This document shows, piece by piece, positions 55,636 through 64,000 of a stretch of 64,000 nucleotides of DNA (its first letter is position 1; every line of letters starts with the position of its first letter). The position numbers and the translations under genes are program-made. This DNA comes from Meconema thalassinum (Eukaryota; Arthropoda; Insecta; Orthoptera; Tettigoniidae), in NCBI GenBank assembly GCA_946902985.2, contig OX336389.2, positions 171,068,704-171,132,703 on the forward strand, given 5' to 3'. The notes under the pieces were generated by a model. That model made no database searches. It had not been told where the DNA came from and saw nothing but the letters and a program-made list of their open reading frames with translations.

Positions 55636-56202
55636 CTAAGCGGCAAAACCAGCGCCAACCAATATTACATATAACTTACAACGTAGTACTGTGAGTGCAG
55701 GGTTGGCAATACTGTACTTGTCCATAATTAATGTGAAAATGGGGGATTCAGCTGGAATTGCATCTATATAAGTCGTGATCCTATTTGGGATGGCGCGTGG
55801 TTTATAGACGGTGGAGGAGTAAACATCTATTACTACATAATCTCCAGATTTTTTCCTGGCCATTACTACAAGTATTTTGGGAAATTTTTGTACTTTAGAA
55901 AAGTTATGAAGGAGTGATACGTTGTTCAGCGTTACCAAGAGTTCTTCCATTTCAAAACGTGGGTACAAGCAATGATACAGAGCATGTAATTGAACAGATG
56001 TAAATACTGTACCTGGCATATTTTCAGGAGAAGAACCGGGATGGGCAGGTACTTCTTCGATGACAGACTGGGTCTGCGATTGGGTGACACTCGAAGCACC
56101 GAGTGAAATCTCAGTCGGGCTACGTAGTGCTACATGCAGAGGACGTCTCAAATTCCCCAGAGAAAATGAAAGTGAGCCAGAACAGTCAATTTCTTGGCTC
56201 AT
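55636..56202 (-). CDS. Unknown 188-codon ORF in the Harbinger-like element
   Basis: From ATG at 56202 the minus strand is open for 188 codons. The N-terminal third is Ser/Thr/Pro-rich and looks disordered (SLGASSVTQSQTQSVIEEVP). The centre VFTSVQLHALYHCLYPRFEM and RKKSGDYVVIDVYSSTVYKP is more ordered. A TTTCAG precedes the ATG by three bases and could be an acceptor. The last 85 codons lie in sequence that has degenerate copies near 58190 and 58630, which argues that this end is not specifically coding. No family recognised; it may be an element-encoded protein exon or a chance frame. Confidence 0.3.
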   Translation of the reverse strand: MSQEIDCSGSLSFSLGNLRRPLHVALRSPTEISLGASSVTQSQTQSVIEEVPAHPGSSPENMPGTVFTSVQLHALYHCLYPRFEMEELLVTLNNVSLLHNFSKVQKFPKILVVMARKKSGDYVVIDVYSSTVYKPRAIPNRITTYIDAIPAESPIFTLIMDKYSIANPALTVLRCKLYVILVGAGFAA

Positions 56203-56369
56203 AATCTGAAATCGTACGGAGATAACATATATGAGACATCTATAGTAGTTTGGGCATCAATGGACAATTTTTGGAACTTTCGCACAGATGTCATGCTTCG
56301 GGCATGAACATCATGTATTTCGAGCAATTCATTTACTATTTACACCAAGTATTCCACACGATTATCAGG

Positions 56370-57490
56370 GTATTGATGATTATTGTTTAAAGGAGCAGAA
56401 CAGCAAGGTCATTGGCCCCTCATACAGTTTAAAACAAATTTTGGTTATATATAAAAATATATGAAGGGTAGAGAGGAAAAAGAATTAGGGTCCACCATCA
56501 GTGAAAAAAAGAGATGTTGCCAACAGCAGGTACTGCTCGAGTCCAAGCTCTATGAACTTGCGGGGTGAGGAGAAAGAGCAGGGGAGGGTCGGGCGTGAAG
56601 AGAAGGATCTGTCAACAGCCCACCGTGATATATGGTATTCCTTTCTATTCCAATACTGCCAACATTCAGCCGTTGCTCAAACCACTGTGGTGTTAGGAAT
56701 GACTGAGTGAGTCACTGACCAATGTATTTGGTTCTGTACTATGCATGGACCGAGAAACCTCATCACTCGTCAACACCACTACTCATAGTCCAAGATGCAC
56801 ATTCCTCTCAGGTTCACGCAGCTTAGACTCGAACAGTAATTGGTATGCGGGAGTATTATTTTAATATTACTAATCATTAACAATTAACTTCTGAGAAACA
56901 TGCCGTTGATATTTGAGTGTTTGTTAGAAACACTGATCAGGGTCTCCTTAAACAACCACCACCACCAGAAGTGAGTTTTTTAACATTGGTATAGGAACGT
57001 ATAGCATGAAGTGTCATTAGTTCTAAATCACAAGAAATAAGTAATCTTTGAGTCACCCAACAGACCTATTTGTAAATTGAAATTTTCTGGCCCTAACCCA
57101 CTCTGTCCTATAAAGCAGGGCACGATCAACAGCCACCACATCATTTGCTAATATAAGATCGAGTGATTCTGCAGACCATGGTTTCCATGTAGATCAGCAA
57201 GATCCACACACTTGGTTAAAACATGGCCTATGGTGAATGTGGCTCATCAAGTGTGAAGGGGTGGATCTTGCATAAAATGGCAAGACGCACTTTAACGCTC
57301 TCAGCTCACTGCGTTTCAGATCAGCTAGCCACCGAGTATCCCAAAATGTCAGTACTTGGTTGCATTAATAAGAGCAAATATCTTGAGCTGATAGTCCATT
57401 GGTTGAGGTGGTAGTGATACCGCCTCTTTTGCAGCTTGATCCTCTAGCTCGTTCCCCGCAATTCCCATGTGGTTTGGCAACTACAGGAAG
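56370..57490 (-). pseudogene. Decayed I/R1-type LINE fragment with RNase H remnant
   Basis: At the right edge, frames on the minus strand give HMGIAGNELEDQAAKEAV, matching the RNase H block that ends in ...GNELADQAAKEA in I/R1 LINEs. Further left, short stretches read like the following linker and C-terminal region but with many stops. The left end (TTTAAAGGAGCAGAACAGCA ... GGTCATTGGCCCC) resembles a recurrent insect LINE end from memory. A 60-codon plus-strand frame at 56501 is noise. Confidence 0.5.
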
Positions 57491-59715
57491 GTGATTGCTT
57501 AATTGTGCACGACGTATCACTCTTTTCCTTTTCGCTTTCATTTTGACAATATATCATTTTCGTACCTTATTTCATCTTAGGGGGGGGACATTTATCAATA
57601 TATAGTAACTCCTAACCTTGATCACTTCTGCACCGGATATATGTGCTAAATCACGTAAATATGTGTGTTTATTTAACAACCGGAGCAATGATCGTCAGCT
57701 TATTTAGTATGTGAAACTGCCGCAGCGAGCGCTCACATTGACGTGTAATTATGTGAGAAAAGAAATAATTGGGCTTGTGTGTACTATTTGTATTTGTAAA
57801 TAATGCTTGTCACTTTACCGCAATTCCCTCTAGCGAGGACGAAAAATACTGATCAACTAAAATAGGTGTCTGGACTAAAGCATTGGTCGCCACTTGGTTA
57901 GACTATCTGGACAAAAACTACTGACTGCACTACAAGCAAGGGGGTCTGAGGCGTAAGCCCCAGGTTAGATTTGTTTTGTATTGGTTTGGATGAATATTAT
58001 TATTGAAAGAACACTACAGTATTAAAGTGGGAAAAAACAATAACAAAAAAACACACATTGGTTGTGGAGAAAATAGTAATGAGACAGCTTGCACAATTCA
58101 TTGCGAACTGGTTCAAACTCAGCGCACTGTCAAGTGAACTCAATGCTGTTTTGTTTCACGGTACCGTGCATATACAAAGTAAGTAGATACGGGGTCGGCA
58201 ATGCTGTACGCTACTAGTGCATAATAAATGTAGGGGACAAAACCAATTGAGATTGCCACCCATTATCACTAGTTCACTGGAAATATGGGCTAAATTACAT
58301 AGCCTAAATATGTGTTTTTGTTTCCTGCTAATTGAACGATGGCAGCCATGTTCCTCAAGCACATGAGGTCTCTTCATCCGTTACGTAGGAGAACACATCG
58401 ATGACACGTTAGTGTTGTTGCCAACATGTAAGATATAAAATACAACCACATGAGGTCGGTCATATGCGTGCAAAAACCAGTAGTGCATATATGGTTAATG
58501 CGGCTCTGTGATCTAGGTAAAATCCAATGCTCTTAGAGAAAGATTGTGTGATAAAAACCAGGGGTGAAAATATGGCATGGGCCATGCTACATAATAAGAA
58601 ACCACCAAAACAATAAGTACCGTATGCATGGAGTTGGCAATATACTGTACTTGTGCATAATTCACGCAGATAATAGTTGACACGGCTGGAATTTTATTAT
58701 ACAAGTTGTGATCTAAACAGGAAAGGCGGGTGTGTTTTAGACAGCGGATGATTAAACTACATCATTTCCAGATCTATTTTGATTCATTACAGATGGTTTA
58801 TGGCTAATTTCAGTATAGGAAATTTTATCGTGGGTTCTTGTCTTCTTCACTGTTATCCATTTTTGAATCATTACAGAAGGTATTTATAGCTAATTTCAGT
58901 AGTTTGGAATTTTTTCTTCATAGGTTCTCGTCTCCTTCACTGTTACCAATAAGACTTAGAACTATGGAATTCTTTAGAATCTAACCTTTATTCCCCTCAC
59001 TATAGGCTACATATCGTACCATTTAAAGATGTTCTCCAGTCGATCAACATGTAGGCTATGGCATACAGAAGCGTGATTATCTTGGTCGGTTAATGTTAAT
59101 GTATTCTACACAAATACCTGAAATAAATACAGTACAAAATATACACTTTACAACTTTAGGCTAATAACTGTATAAGTTACTTTGGAAGTGTGTATTTTAT
59201 TTCAGGTTGGCCTATTTGTGTAGATCATATTAAGTTTAACCGCCCAAGACAATGAGGCATCCTTATACATGTTGACCGACTGAAGAACATTTTTACATAG
59301 AATCTAACATGGGTACACAAAAGAAAATGAAGTTTTCTATTAAAGTGCATAATCATTAAATTGTTTAGGCTAGTTAAAATTAAAGAAAATATTGGCTATC
59401 AGACAGTAAAGGGTGCAATCAAGCCTCCTCGGATTAGGTTATGCAAAACTCAATTCCACTTGTAGGCTACATCAATGTACTGTAATTGTTTTTTTTTAAC
59501 ACACTTCGTATAGTATAGATTTAAGGCTTTAATCTTAAAATCTGTCAGACGGATCGGCATGTGCGGTATAGGCCTAGGCCTATTAAGATTTTGATGAACA
59601 TACCTAATGATAAGAGGATATCAATCTAATCTTATATTCACCACATACCTCCTTGTTTGGGATTCCTGAGTAGGCTATGCCCAATTTCATAGTACAATAA
59701 TTGCTGTACAGTTAC
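57491..59715. repeat. Degenerate internal modules, no gene
   Basis: Modules seen at 55440-55900 recur here. GTGTCTGGACTAAAGCATTGG ... GGGGTCTGAGG is at about 57860-57985. GGCAATACTGTACTTGT(G/C)CATAATT-like stretches are at 58196-58230 and 58630-58660. A pair of about 85-bp tandem copies (TTTCAGTA ... GTTCT(T/C)GTCT(T/C)CTTCACTGTTA) lies at 58785-58950. Minus-strand frames of 60-70 codons have no signature. The missing transposase DDE exon should be in this interval but is not recognisable. Confidence 0.5.
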
Positions 59716-59861
59716 CGTATATTTTTCATCCTGAAACGTGTGAAGAAATCTTCCTCGTCGAGTGTATTCATATAATCCGGACGTCCTCTAATATTTCTCC
59801 TCTGTCTAACTATTGGCAAATTTTCATCATCCGACGACTCGAAAATATCCACTTCATACAT
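59716..59861 (-). CDS. First exon of a PIF/Harbinger-like transposase
   Basis: The ATG at 59861 starts MYEVDIFESSDDENLPIVRQ, and the exon ends DEEDFFTRFRMKNI at a donor (CG/GTAACT) at 59715. The acidic ESSDDE run followed by RGRPDYMNTLDEEDFFTRFR is what I recognise at the N-terminus of arthropod HARBI1-like transposases, where the F-F-x-R-F-R segment leads into the helix-turn-helix. It lies about 520 bp inside the right TIR, on the strand expected for transcription into the element. Later exons with DDE were not found, so a working enzyme is unlikely. The 14 upstream codons in this frame have no ATG. Confidence 0.6.
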
Positions 59862-60376
59862 GTTGTAAAACACTAAAGACGACGTACCGCTATACTGCGA
59901 CAAAATAAATCCATTGATAGATTAGTTTCACATCACGTAAATATATACAAACATTAACTTACGAGATCCAGCAGTAAACATTTCTTACCTTGCAGTATCA
60001 GATCAAGTAGGCCTATAGGTTATGGATTCATGACCACGTAATATACACCTCGTCTGAAGTAGAGCGATAAACTACCTAAAAAGCAGAATGCAATGAATTG
60101 AACCGGTACTAACGAATAAAGATTCTGAAATGGTCCGCAATTACTTATAATAAAGAAAGAAATTAATTAGATATGGACAGAAGTGTTCGCGTCATTAAAT
60201 ACATTTCACCATATGCCGTATTTATCTGCTAGATATAGAGTTATACCCACCTAACAGCACGGGATAGTTTATCCCTAGACATATCCATAGGAATGGCGTA
60301 TCAGCAACATTGTAGAACGCACGAAGTGGCAGATAGCATGATTTATCCGTGACTGAGAGTTATCTAAGAGATATTT

Positions 60377-60396
60377 GGACATTGTAAAACCGGCCC
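60377..60396 (-). repeat. Right terminal inverted repeat of the Harbinger-like element
   Basis: Twenty bases ending CCGGCCC, perfect inverse of the left end, followed by TCA. A subterminal AGAGTTATCTAAGAG lies just inside. Confidence 0.9.
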
Positions 60397-60399
60397 TCA

Positions 60400-61180
60400 G
60401 GAGAGCTTTAGACAAAACTTTGTATGTTATGGATAGTAATGAAATTCCACGATAATTGTTGGGATCCGTCCGATTTCCTTTTTTGTGCAAGGGATGTATG
60501 AGTGCCATCTTCCAGTCAGCGGGGATTTTTTCATTTCGCCAAACTTCTTCTAAAATTTCTTGGAGTTTTACAATGAGATTTTCTCCTGCATTTTTCCACA
60601 ACTCTGCAACAATTTGGTCTTCCCCCGACGCTTTGTTGTTTTTCAATGATTTAATTATCTCTCTTATTTCCTGAACGTTGGGTGGATGCGAATCTTGGTT
60701 TTGTTGCGTGTGGCTAAATGTGAATGTTTCTTGAGGTTTCTCACAATTGAGCAATACCGAAAAGTAGTTTGCAAGGATTTCACAGTTTCCTGTGTTACTA
60801 TGAGCAATATCCCCATGTTCATTTTTGAATTGAAGTGATGGAGGGGAATATTTAGTGAGCTTCTGGCGAAAAGTTCTATAGTAGTTTCTAGAATTATGTT
60901 GTTTGAAGTCAGCTTCTATTTCTTGTAATATTTTGTTGTCATTCTGCTTGCGAATTCTTCGTATTGATTTCGTGACTGTTCTTCTGACATCCTTGAGATC
61001 TTGCAGAGTCTTAGGATTTTTGTTGCAAGACCAATTGTGCCATGCCTGTTGCCTGAGCCTTACAAGGTCATCACATTCGGCTGTCCACCACGGATGTTTG
61101 CGTGTTCTCATGTGTGGAGCTATTTTCTCGGCTGTTTTTATTAATCCTGCTTGGAGCTGTTGCCAGTTTTGTGGATTCAA
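60400..61180 (-). pseudogene. RTE-like LINE, RT N-terminal part
   Basis: The minus strand is open from beyond 61180 to the insertion: MRTRKHPWWTAECDDLVRLR, then HNSRNYYRTFRQKLTKYSPP, NKASGEDQIVAELWKNAGEN, LIHPLHKKGNRTDPNNYRGI and ITYKVLSKALL at 60400. This is the fingers region of RT plus the linker after endonuclease. The next residues of the ORF are at 48772 downward, on the far side of the 11.6-kb transposon. Frame continuity extends upstream to about 61290, where one frameshift separates it from the endonuclease. Confidence 0.9.
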
Positions 61181-61284
61181 TTGTTGAGTCTCGTTTTTAA
61201 ATTTATCATTACCTTGAATATTTTGAACATCATATTTACGGGGTGGGATTTTCTGAGAGAATCGCCTTTTCTCTGAAACAATAT

Positions 61285-62205
61285 TTATGAAAATTTTGTA
61301 GGGTAATGGTCAGAATCCAGAGCTAACCCCTTAAGGACTTTAAGTTTCATTATTTCGAGAGTATTTACTCTGGAAATCAGCACATGGTCCAGTTGATATT
61401 CTCCTAACAGTGGGTTAGGTGACACCCACGTCTTGGACTGAGAGGTTTTCTTTTTGAAAAATGTTGATTTGAAGAATAAGTCATGGTTCTTGCAGATTTC
61501 AAGAAGACGCATACCATTCCGATTGGTCTGATTATGTCCTGACCATTTACCTACCCAATATCTATATTTTTTTTCTTTGCCAATTTGGGCATTAAAATCA
61601 CCCATAAGTATTTTAACATGATTCCTCGGGATTCTTTGAAGTATATCATCTGATTGGTTCCAAAATTCTTCGACTTTTCCTACAGCCTTTCTGTTGGTTA
61701 TATTAGTTGGGGCATGTCCATTAATGAGAGTGTAAATTTTGTTTGCTGATTTTATTGTCATAGTGGAGAGACGACCGGAGGGAGAGTGGAAGGTTGTAAC
61801 TGAATCAAGTAAGGAATGATGGACTATAAATCCAGTACCAAATTGTGGGCAATTTTTCATAGCTCGTTCTCCTGGTTTCCCTTTGTAAATCCTGTAACCT
61901 TCAGAATTGAAAGGATATTCAACTGTAAATCTAGATTCTTGAAAAGCAGTAATCTTGATTTTACGTTCTCGTGATTTGTCTAAAATGGATTTGAGTTTCC
62001 CCATCTTCAAGAGAGAATTTACGTTAAACGTCATTAGCCAATTCTTTGATTTAGGTTTAATTTTCTTACGGGGTGTCGAGGCACTCCGACTTACCTCATC
62101 GTACACGTCTGTGGTCTCCCCAGAATCCGAATAGACCACTTGCGGTTTTTCAACCGTGGGATTTGACCCACTGGGGTAAGTTGTTTTTGAACGCTCTACA
62201 TCCAT
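61285..62205 (-). pseudogene. RTE-like LINE apurinic endonuclease
   Basis: From ATG at 62205 the frame runs 306 codons. After a polar 55-residue leader, the EEP nuclease has LMTFNVNSLL, ITAFQESRF (Glu), LINGHAPTN, KILMGDFNAQIG, TWVSPNPLLGEYQLDHVLI and LDSDHYPTKF with the terminal SDH. The enzyme nicks target DNA to prime reverse transcription. All catalytic motifs are visible. The frame leaves RT by a single-base shift in AAAATTTT at about 61285-61292. Otherwise endonuclease and RT would form one ORF2 as usual for RTE. Confidence 0.9.
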
Positions 62206-63655
62206 GTTGATTAACTTGGATTAGGGATTTGACTAGAATTGAGGTTCTAGCCGGGTTAAGCTCAGAGTTCCACTTCTGAGTGTTATTAATCAGCCGCCAC
62301 TAACATGTGGAACAGACGCTGTCGGAGTATCGCCACTAACATGTGGAATCGTCATACCCCTAAGACTGATATATGGCCTCCATATACCTTTTACTCATTA
62401 ACCCGAGCACTGGGTTGCCCCTTCCGCCAATTATGCTGTACCGAAAGTTACCTTCTCCACCATAAATGCTAGAAATCATCTTATTCTTTTATTTTAGTAT
62501 CCTTTTAATTAATGCCTTTACTATAAACTTTTCTTACTATTATCAGTCAAATACCATGTTGCAAATAAATTAAGAAATTGTGTTCATGAAGCCCACGGCA
62601 CGCACGCACGCACAAGTTTATCTTATGTGGGATTAACCCTGTATTTTGATACAACATCTGTATATGTACATGTTTTCTGTCAGTGAATAAAAATGTGTGC
62701 TCGTAAAAAAAAAAATCTTTCAGTTGCAATTGGAGCATACTGCATTGTTGACAAGAATTAGGCTACTACAAGGCCTGCAGCATATTATTACTCAGATGGT
62801 ACCTTCCAATTAACCACAGTAGGCCCAATTATAACCAATTAGTTCCGAGAATAAACTAGAAAGAAAAAGTACTGGGAAGGGAGCATATTCATATCTTAAA
62901 ATGCTTGATGCTGTTAGCAATAACAGTAAAATTTTAAGAGAGAATGCTAAGGAAATAACTTAGGTGGTGTAACCGGATCCTCATCACACTAAAAGTGTTA
63001 GTGTAATTAGTGCCAAATTCATTAATTTCAGAAAAATAATTAGATATCACAAAATTTATATACAGTAGTGCATTTCATATTCCCTTTAAAATACATCCAG
63101 TTCACCAATTTTGAAGGGTGAAATACAGTAAGTACATCAAAGAATATCATGGCACACTAATACAGTAAATTCTATGACATGCTGTGAAGGGGAAAGGAGA
63201 AATAGGACTTTCAATGAAAAACAAGAAACACACTCAATACTGCTAGAAATCATCATATTTTATTTAAAAAGTTGTCAACGAAGAAAAAATAACAGGGAGA
63301 GCCAAAATCAAACTTAGCAAAAATACAGTAATCAAATCTGGCCCTTTTAAAAGTATGTGTTGAGGCATGTTCTTCTTTCTTGCCAAGGTATAACCGTAGG
63401 CTACAGCACATGATAATGGACCTATTACCTCCTTGATGCCATGGCTGACACCGATGAACCACAAATTCCTACAACACATGCAAGTTTGTATGTTGAAACA
63501 GTTAACTTAATAAATGTGTAATGCTTGAAAATGAGAACTTGAATTTGCTGATATGTGTGTGCTTGCACCTACTATAACTACATTTTAAAAGAAACTCTTT
63601 TTGTAGAATCATTGTGTTTTTGATATTAATTCATTTAGGGCTTTTGCTGGCATTG
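62206..63655. other. RTE 5' UTR and unassigned sequence
   Basis: 62206-62460 is likely the RTE 5' UTR; it contains CGCCACTAACATGTGGAA twice, about 43 bases apart. A short (CGCA)n run is at 62598-62613. The rest is AT-rich with no domain. Two overlapping minus frames at 63253-63479 have no signature but may be noncoding Gypsy sequence. Confidence 0.4.
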
Positions 63656-64000
63656 TCACTTGTTGTGACGCGACTGTGATAACTCAATAGTCTTTGTCAA
63701 TACAGGATCCTTAAGAGTAACATCTGCTACAATTTCAGCATTTATGGGTAACCCTGACAGTTCAGTTATTACGCTTTTTACACTTTCTACAATAATTTCA
63801 TCTTGACTGGGAAGTCTAGACAACATGTCTGCGGGTCCTATATTTTCACTTTTCCTATACTCTGCTTTGTATTTGAATGCTGCTAAAGTAGTAGCACAAC
63901 GTTGTAACTTGACAGCTGCTACTACTGGCAAGGGTCTTTCAGGTGACAATATGGATTTAAGGGCAAGTTATCTGTAACTAATATAAACTCTCTCCCTGCT
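63656..64000 (-). pseudogene. Gypsy RNase H end and linker, runs off window
   Basis: The minus strand reads REFILVTDNLPLKSIL near 63990-63950 and then RPLPVVAAVKLQRCATTLAA, FKYKAEYRKSENIGPADMLS and RLPSQDE. These are the last RNase H motifs before the integrase zinc region in Gypsy pol. One frame change occurs near 63950. The element continues beyond the right edge. It differs in sequence from the Gypsy element at 4.1-11.4 kb, so it is another lineage. Confidence 0.8.

Larger units (their letters stand above)
48775..60396 (-). mobile_element. 11.6-kb PIF/Harbinger-like DNA transposon
   Basis: Both ends carry the same 20-bp inverted repeat GGGCCGGTTTTACAATGTCC (48775-48794 and 60377-60396). 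TCA flanks each side (48772-48774, 60397-60399). The flanks are two halves of one RTE ORF; removing the element and one TCA restores a continuous RT reading frame. TIRs starting GGGCC and 3-bp duplications fit PIF/Harbinger, although the family usually targets TWA. A transposase-like exon at 59716-59861 and a Myb/SANT-partner-like exon at 54122-54396, both on the minus strand, agree. No DDE catalytic segment was found. SINEs, LINE scraps and local duplications inside inflate the size. It is probably old and immobile unless helped in trans. Confidence 0.82.

Noticed and set aside
48775..60396. Polinton/Maverick identity for the 11.6-kb element
   Set aside because: TIRs are only about 20 bp, the duplication is 3 bp (5 to 6 expected), and no DNA polymerase B, integrase or capsid frame is present.
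48771..60400. 5-bp CTCAG target duplication with TIR starting GGCCGG
   Set aside because: The boundary is ambiguous because G and C at the edges are symmetrical. A TCA duplication with GGGCC ends agrees better with the transposase-like exon, though the 5-bp reading cannot be excluded.
63253..63479. Two overlapping ~70-codon minus-strand frames
   Set aside because: Out of phase with each other and with no family motif; hydrophobic run looks fortuitous.
1..64000. A multi-gene biological system such as a defence island, biosynthetic cluster or virus genome
   Set aside because: Every coding region with a recognisable domain except one short THAP-like exon belongs to a transposable element, and no co-oriented set of unrelated genes is present.

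Overview
The window is a transposon graveyard from a large insect genome. No rRNA gene, real tRNA gene or CRISPR array was recognised. The features pointing to an insect are BEL/Pao and Gypsy retrotransposons, I-like, RTE-like and CR1-like LINEs, Tc1-like DNA transposons and tRNA-derived SINEs with two B-box motifs. The SINE and LINE mixture resembles crickets, grasshoppers or stick insects (Polyneoptera); that placement is an impression from repeat content, not a proof. Only one stretch, a possible THAP zinc-finger first exon near 37.9 kb, looks as if it might belong to a host gene.

Layout. 1-1621: an RTE-like reverse transcriptase (RT) scrap abuts the 3' part of a BEL/Pao element with a probable LTR. 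1664-3985: the 3' end of an I-like LINE on the minus strand, interrupted by an unclassified repeat of about 1 kb (called B here). 4.1-11.4 kb: a decayed Gypsy element on the minus strand with gag, protease, RT/RNase H, integrase and a 5' LTR carrying a TATA box. 12.0-13.7 kb: a second copy of the I-LINE end with the same B insertion. 13.7-15.6 kb: an RTE-like LINE on the plus strand. 18.2-19.6 kb: a dead Tc1 element. 19.7-22.5 kb: microsatellite, GT-rich tandem arrays and a C-rich degenerate array. 24.5-26.0 and 38.3-39.8 kb: two nearly identical 1465-bp Tc1 elements in opposite orientation, each with an open 341-residue transposase. 27.9-29.1 kb: a fold-back element with arms of about 400 bp. 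30-36.5 kb: SINEs, a decayed minus-strand LINE and other repeats. 40.4-47.4 kb: a CR1-like LINE (PHD-finger ORF1, then endonuclease-RT) split by a second LINE inserted on the opposite strand.

The most informative structure lies at 47.4-62.2 kb. An RTE-like LINE on the minus strand is cut in two by an 11.6-kb DNA transposon (48775-60396) with 20-bp perfect terminal inverted repeats starting GGGCCGG and a TCA target duplication. Inside are a split first exon resembling the N-terminus of a PIF/Harbinger transposase, a coiled-coil last exon of Myb/SANT-partner type, an unknown 188-codon ORF, nested SINEs, LINE scraps and several degenerate internal duplications. The catalytic DDE domain was not found. 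The window ends in a Gypsy RNase H fragment that runs off the edge.

The genes do not form a pathway. They are layers of insertion whose nesting gives a relative order of events. Coding starts and boundaries of decayed elements are approximate because everything was read by eye.
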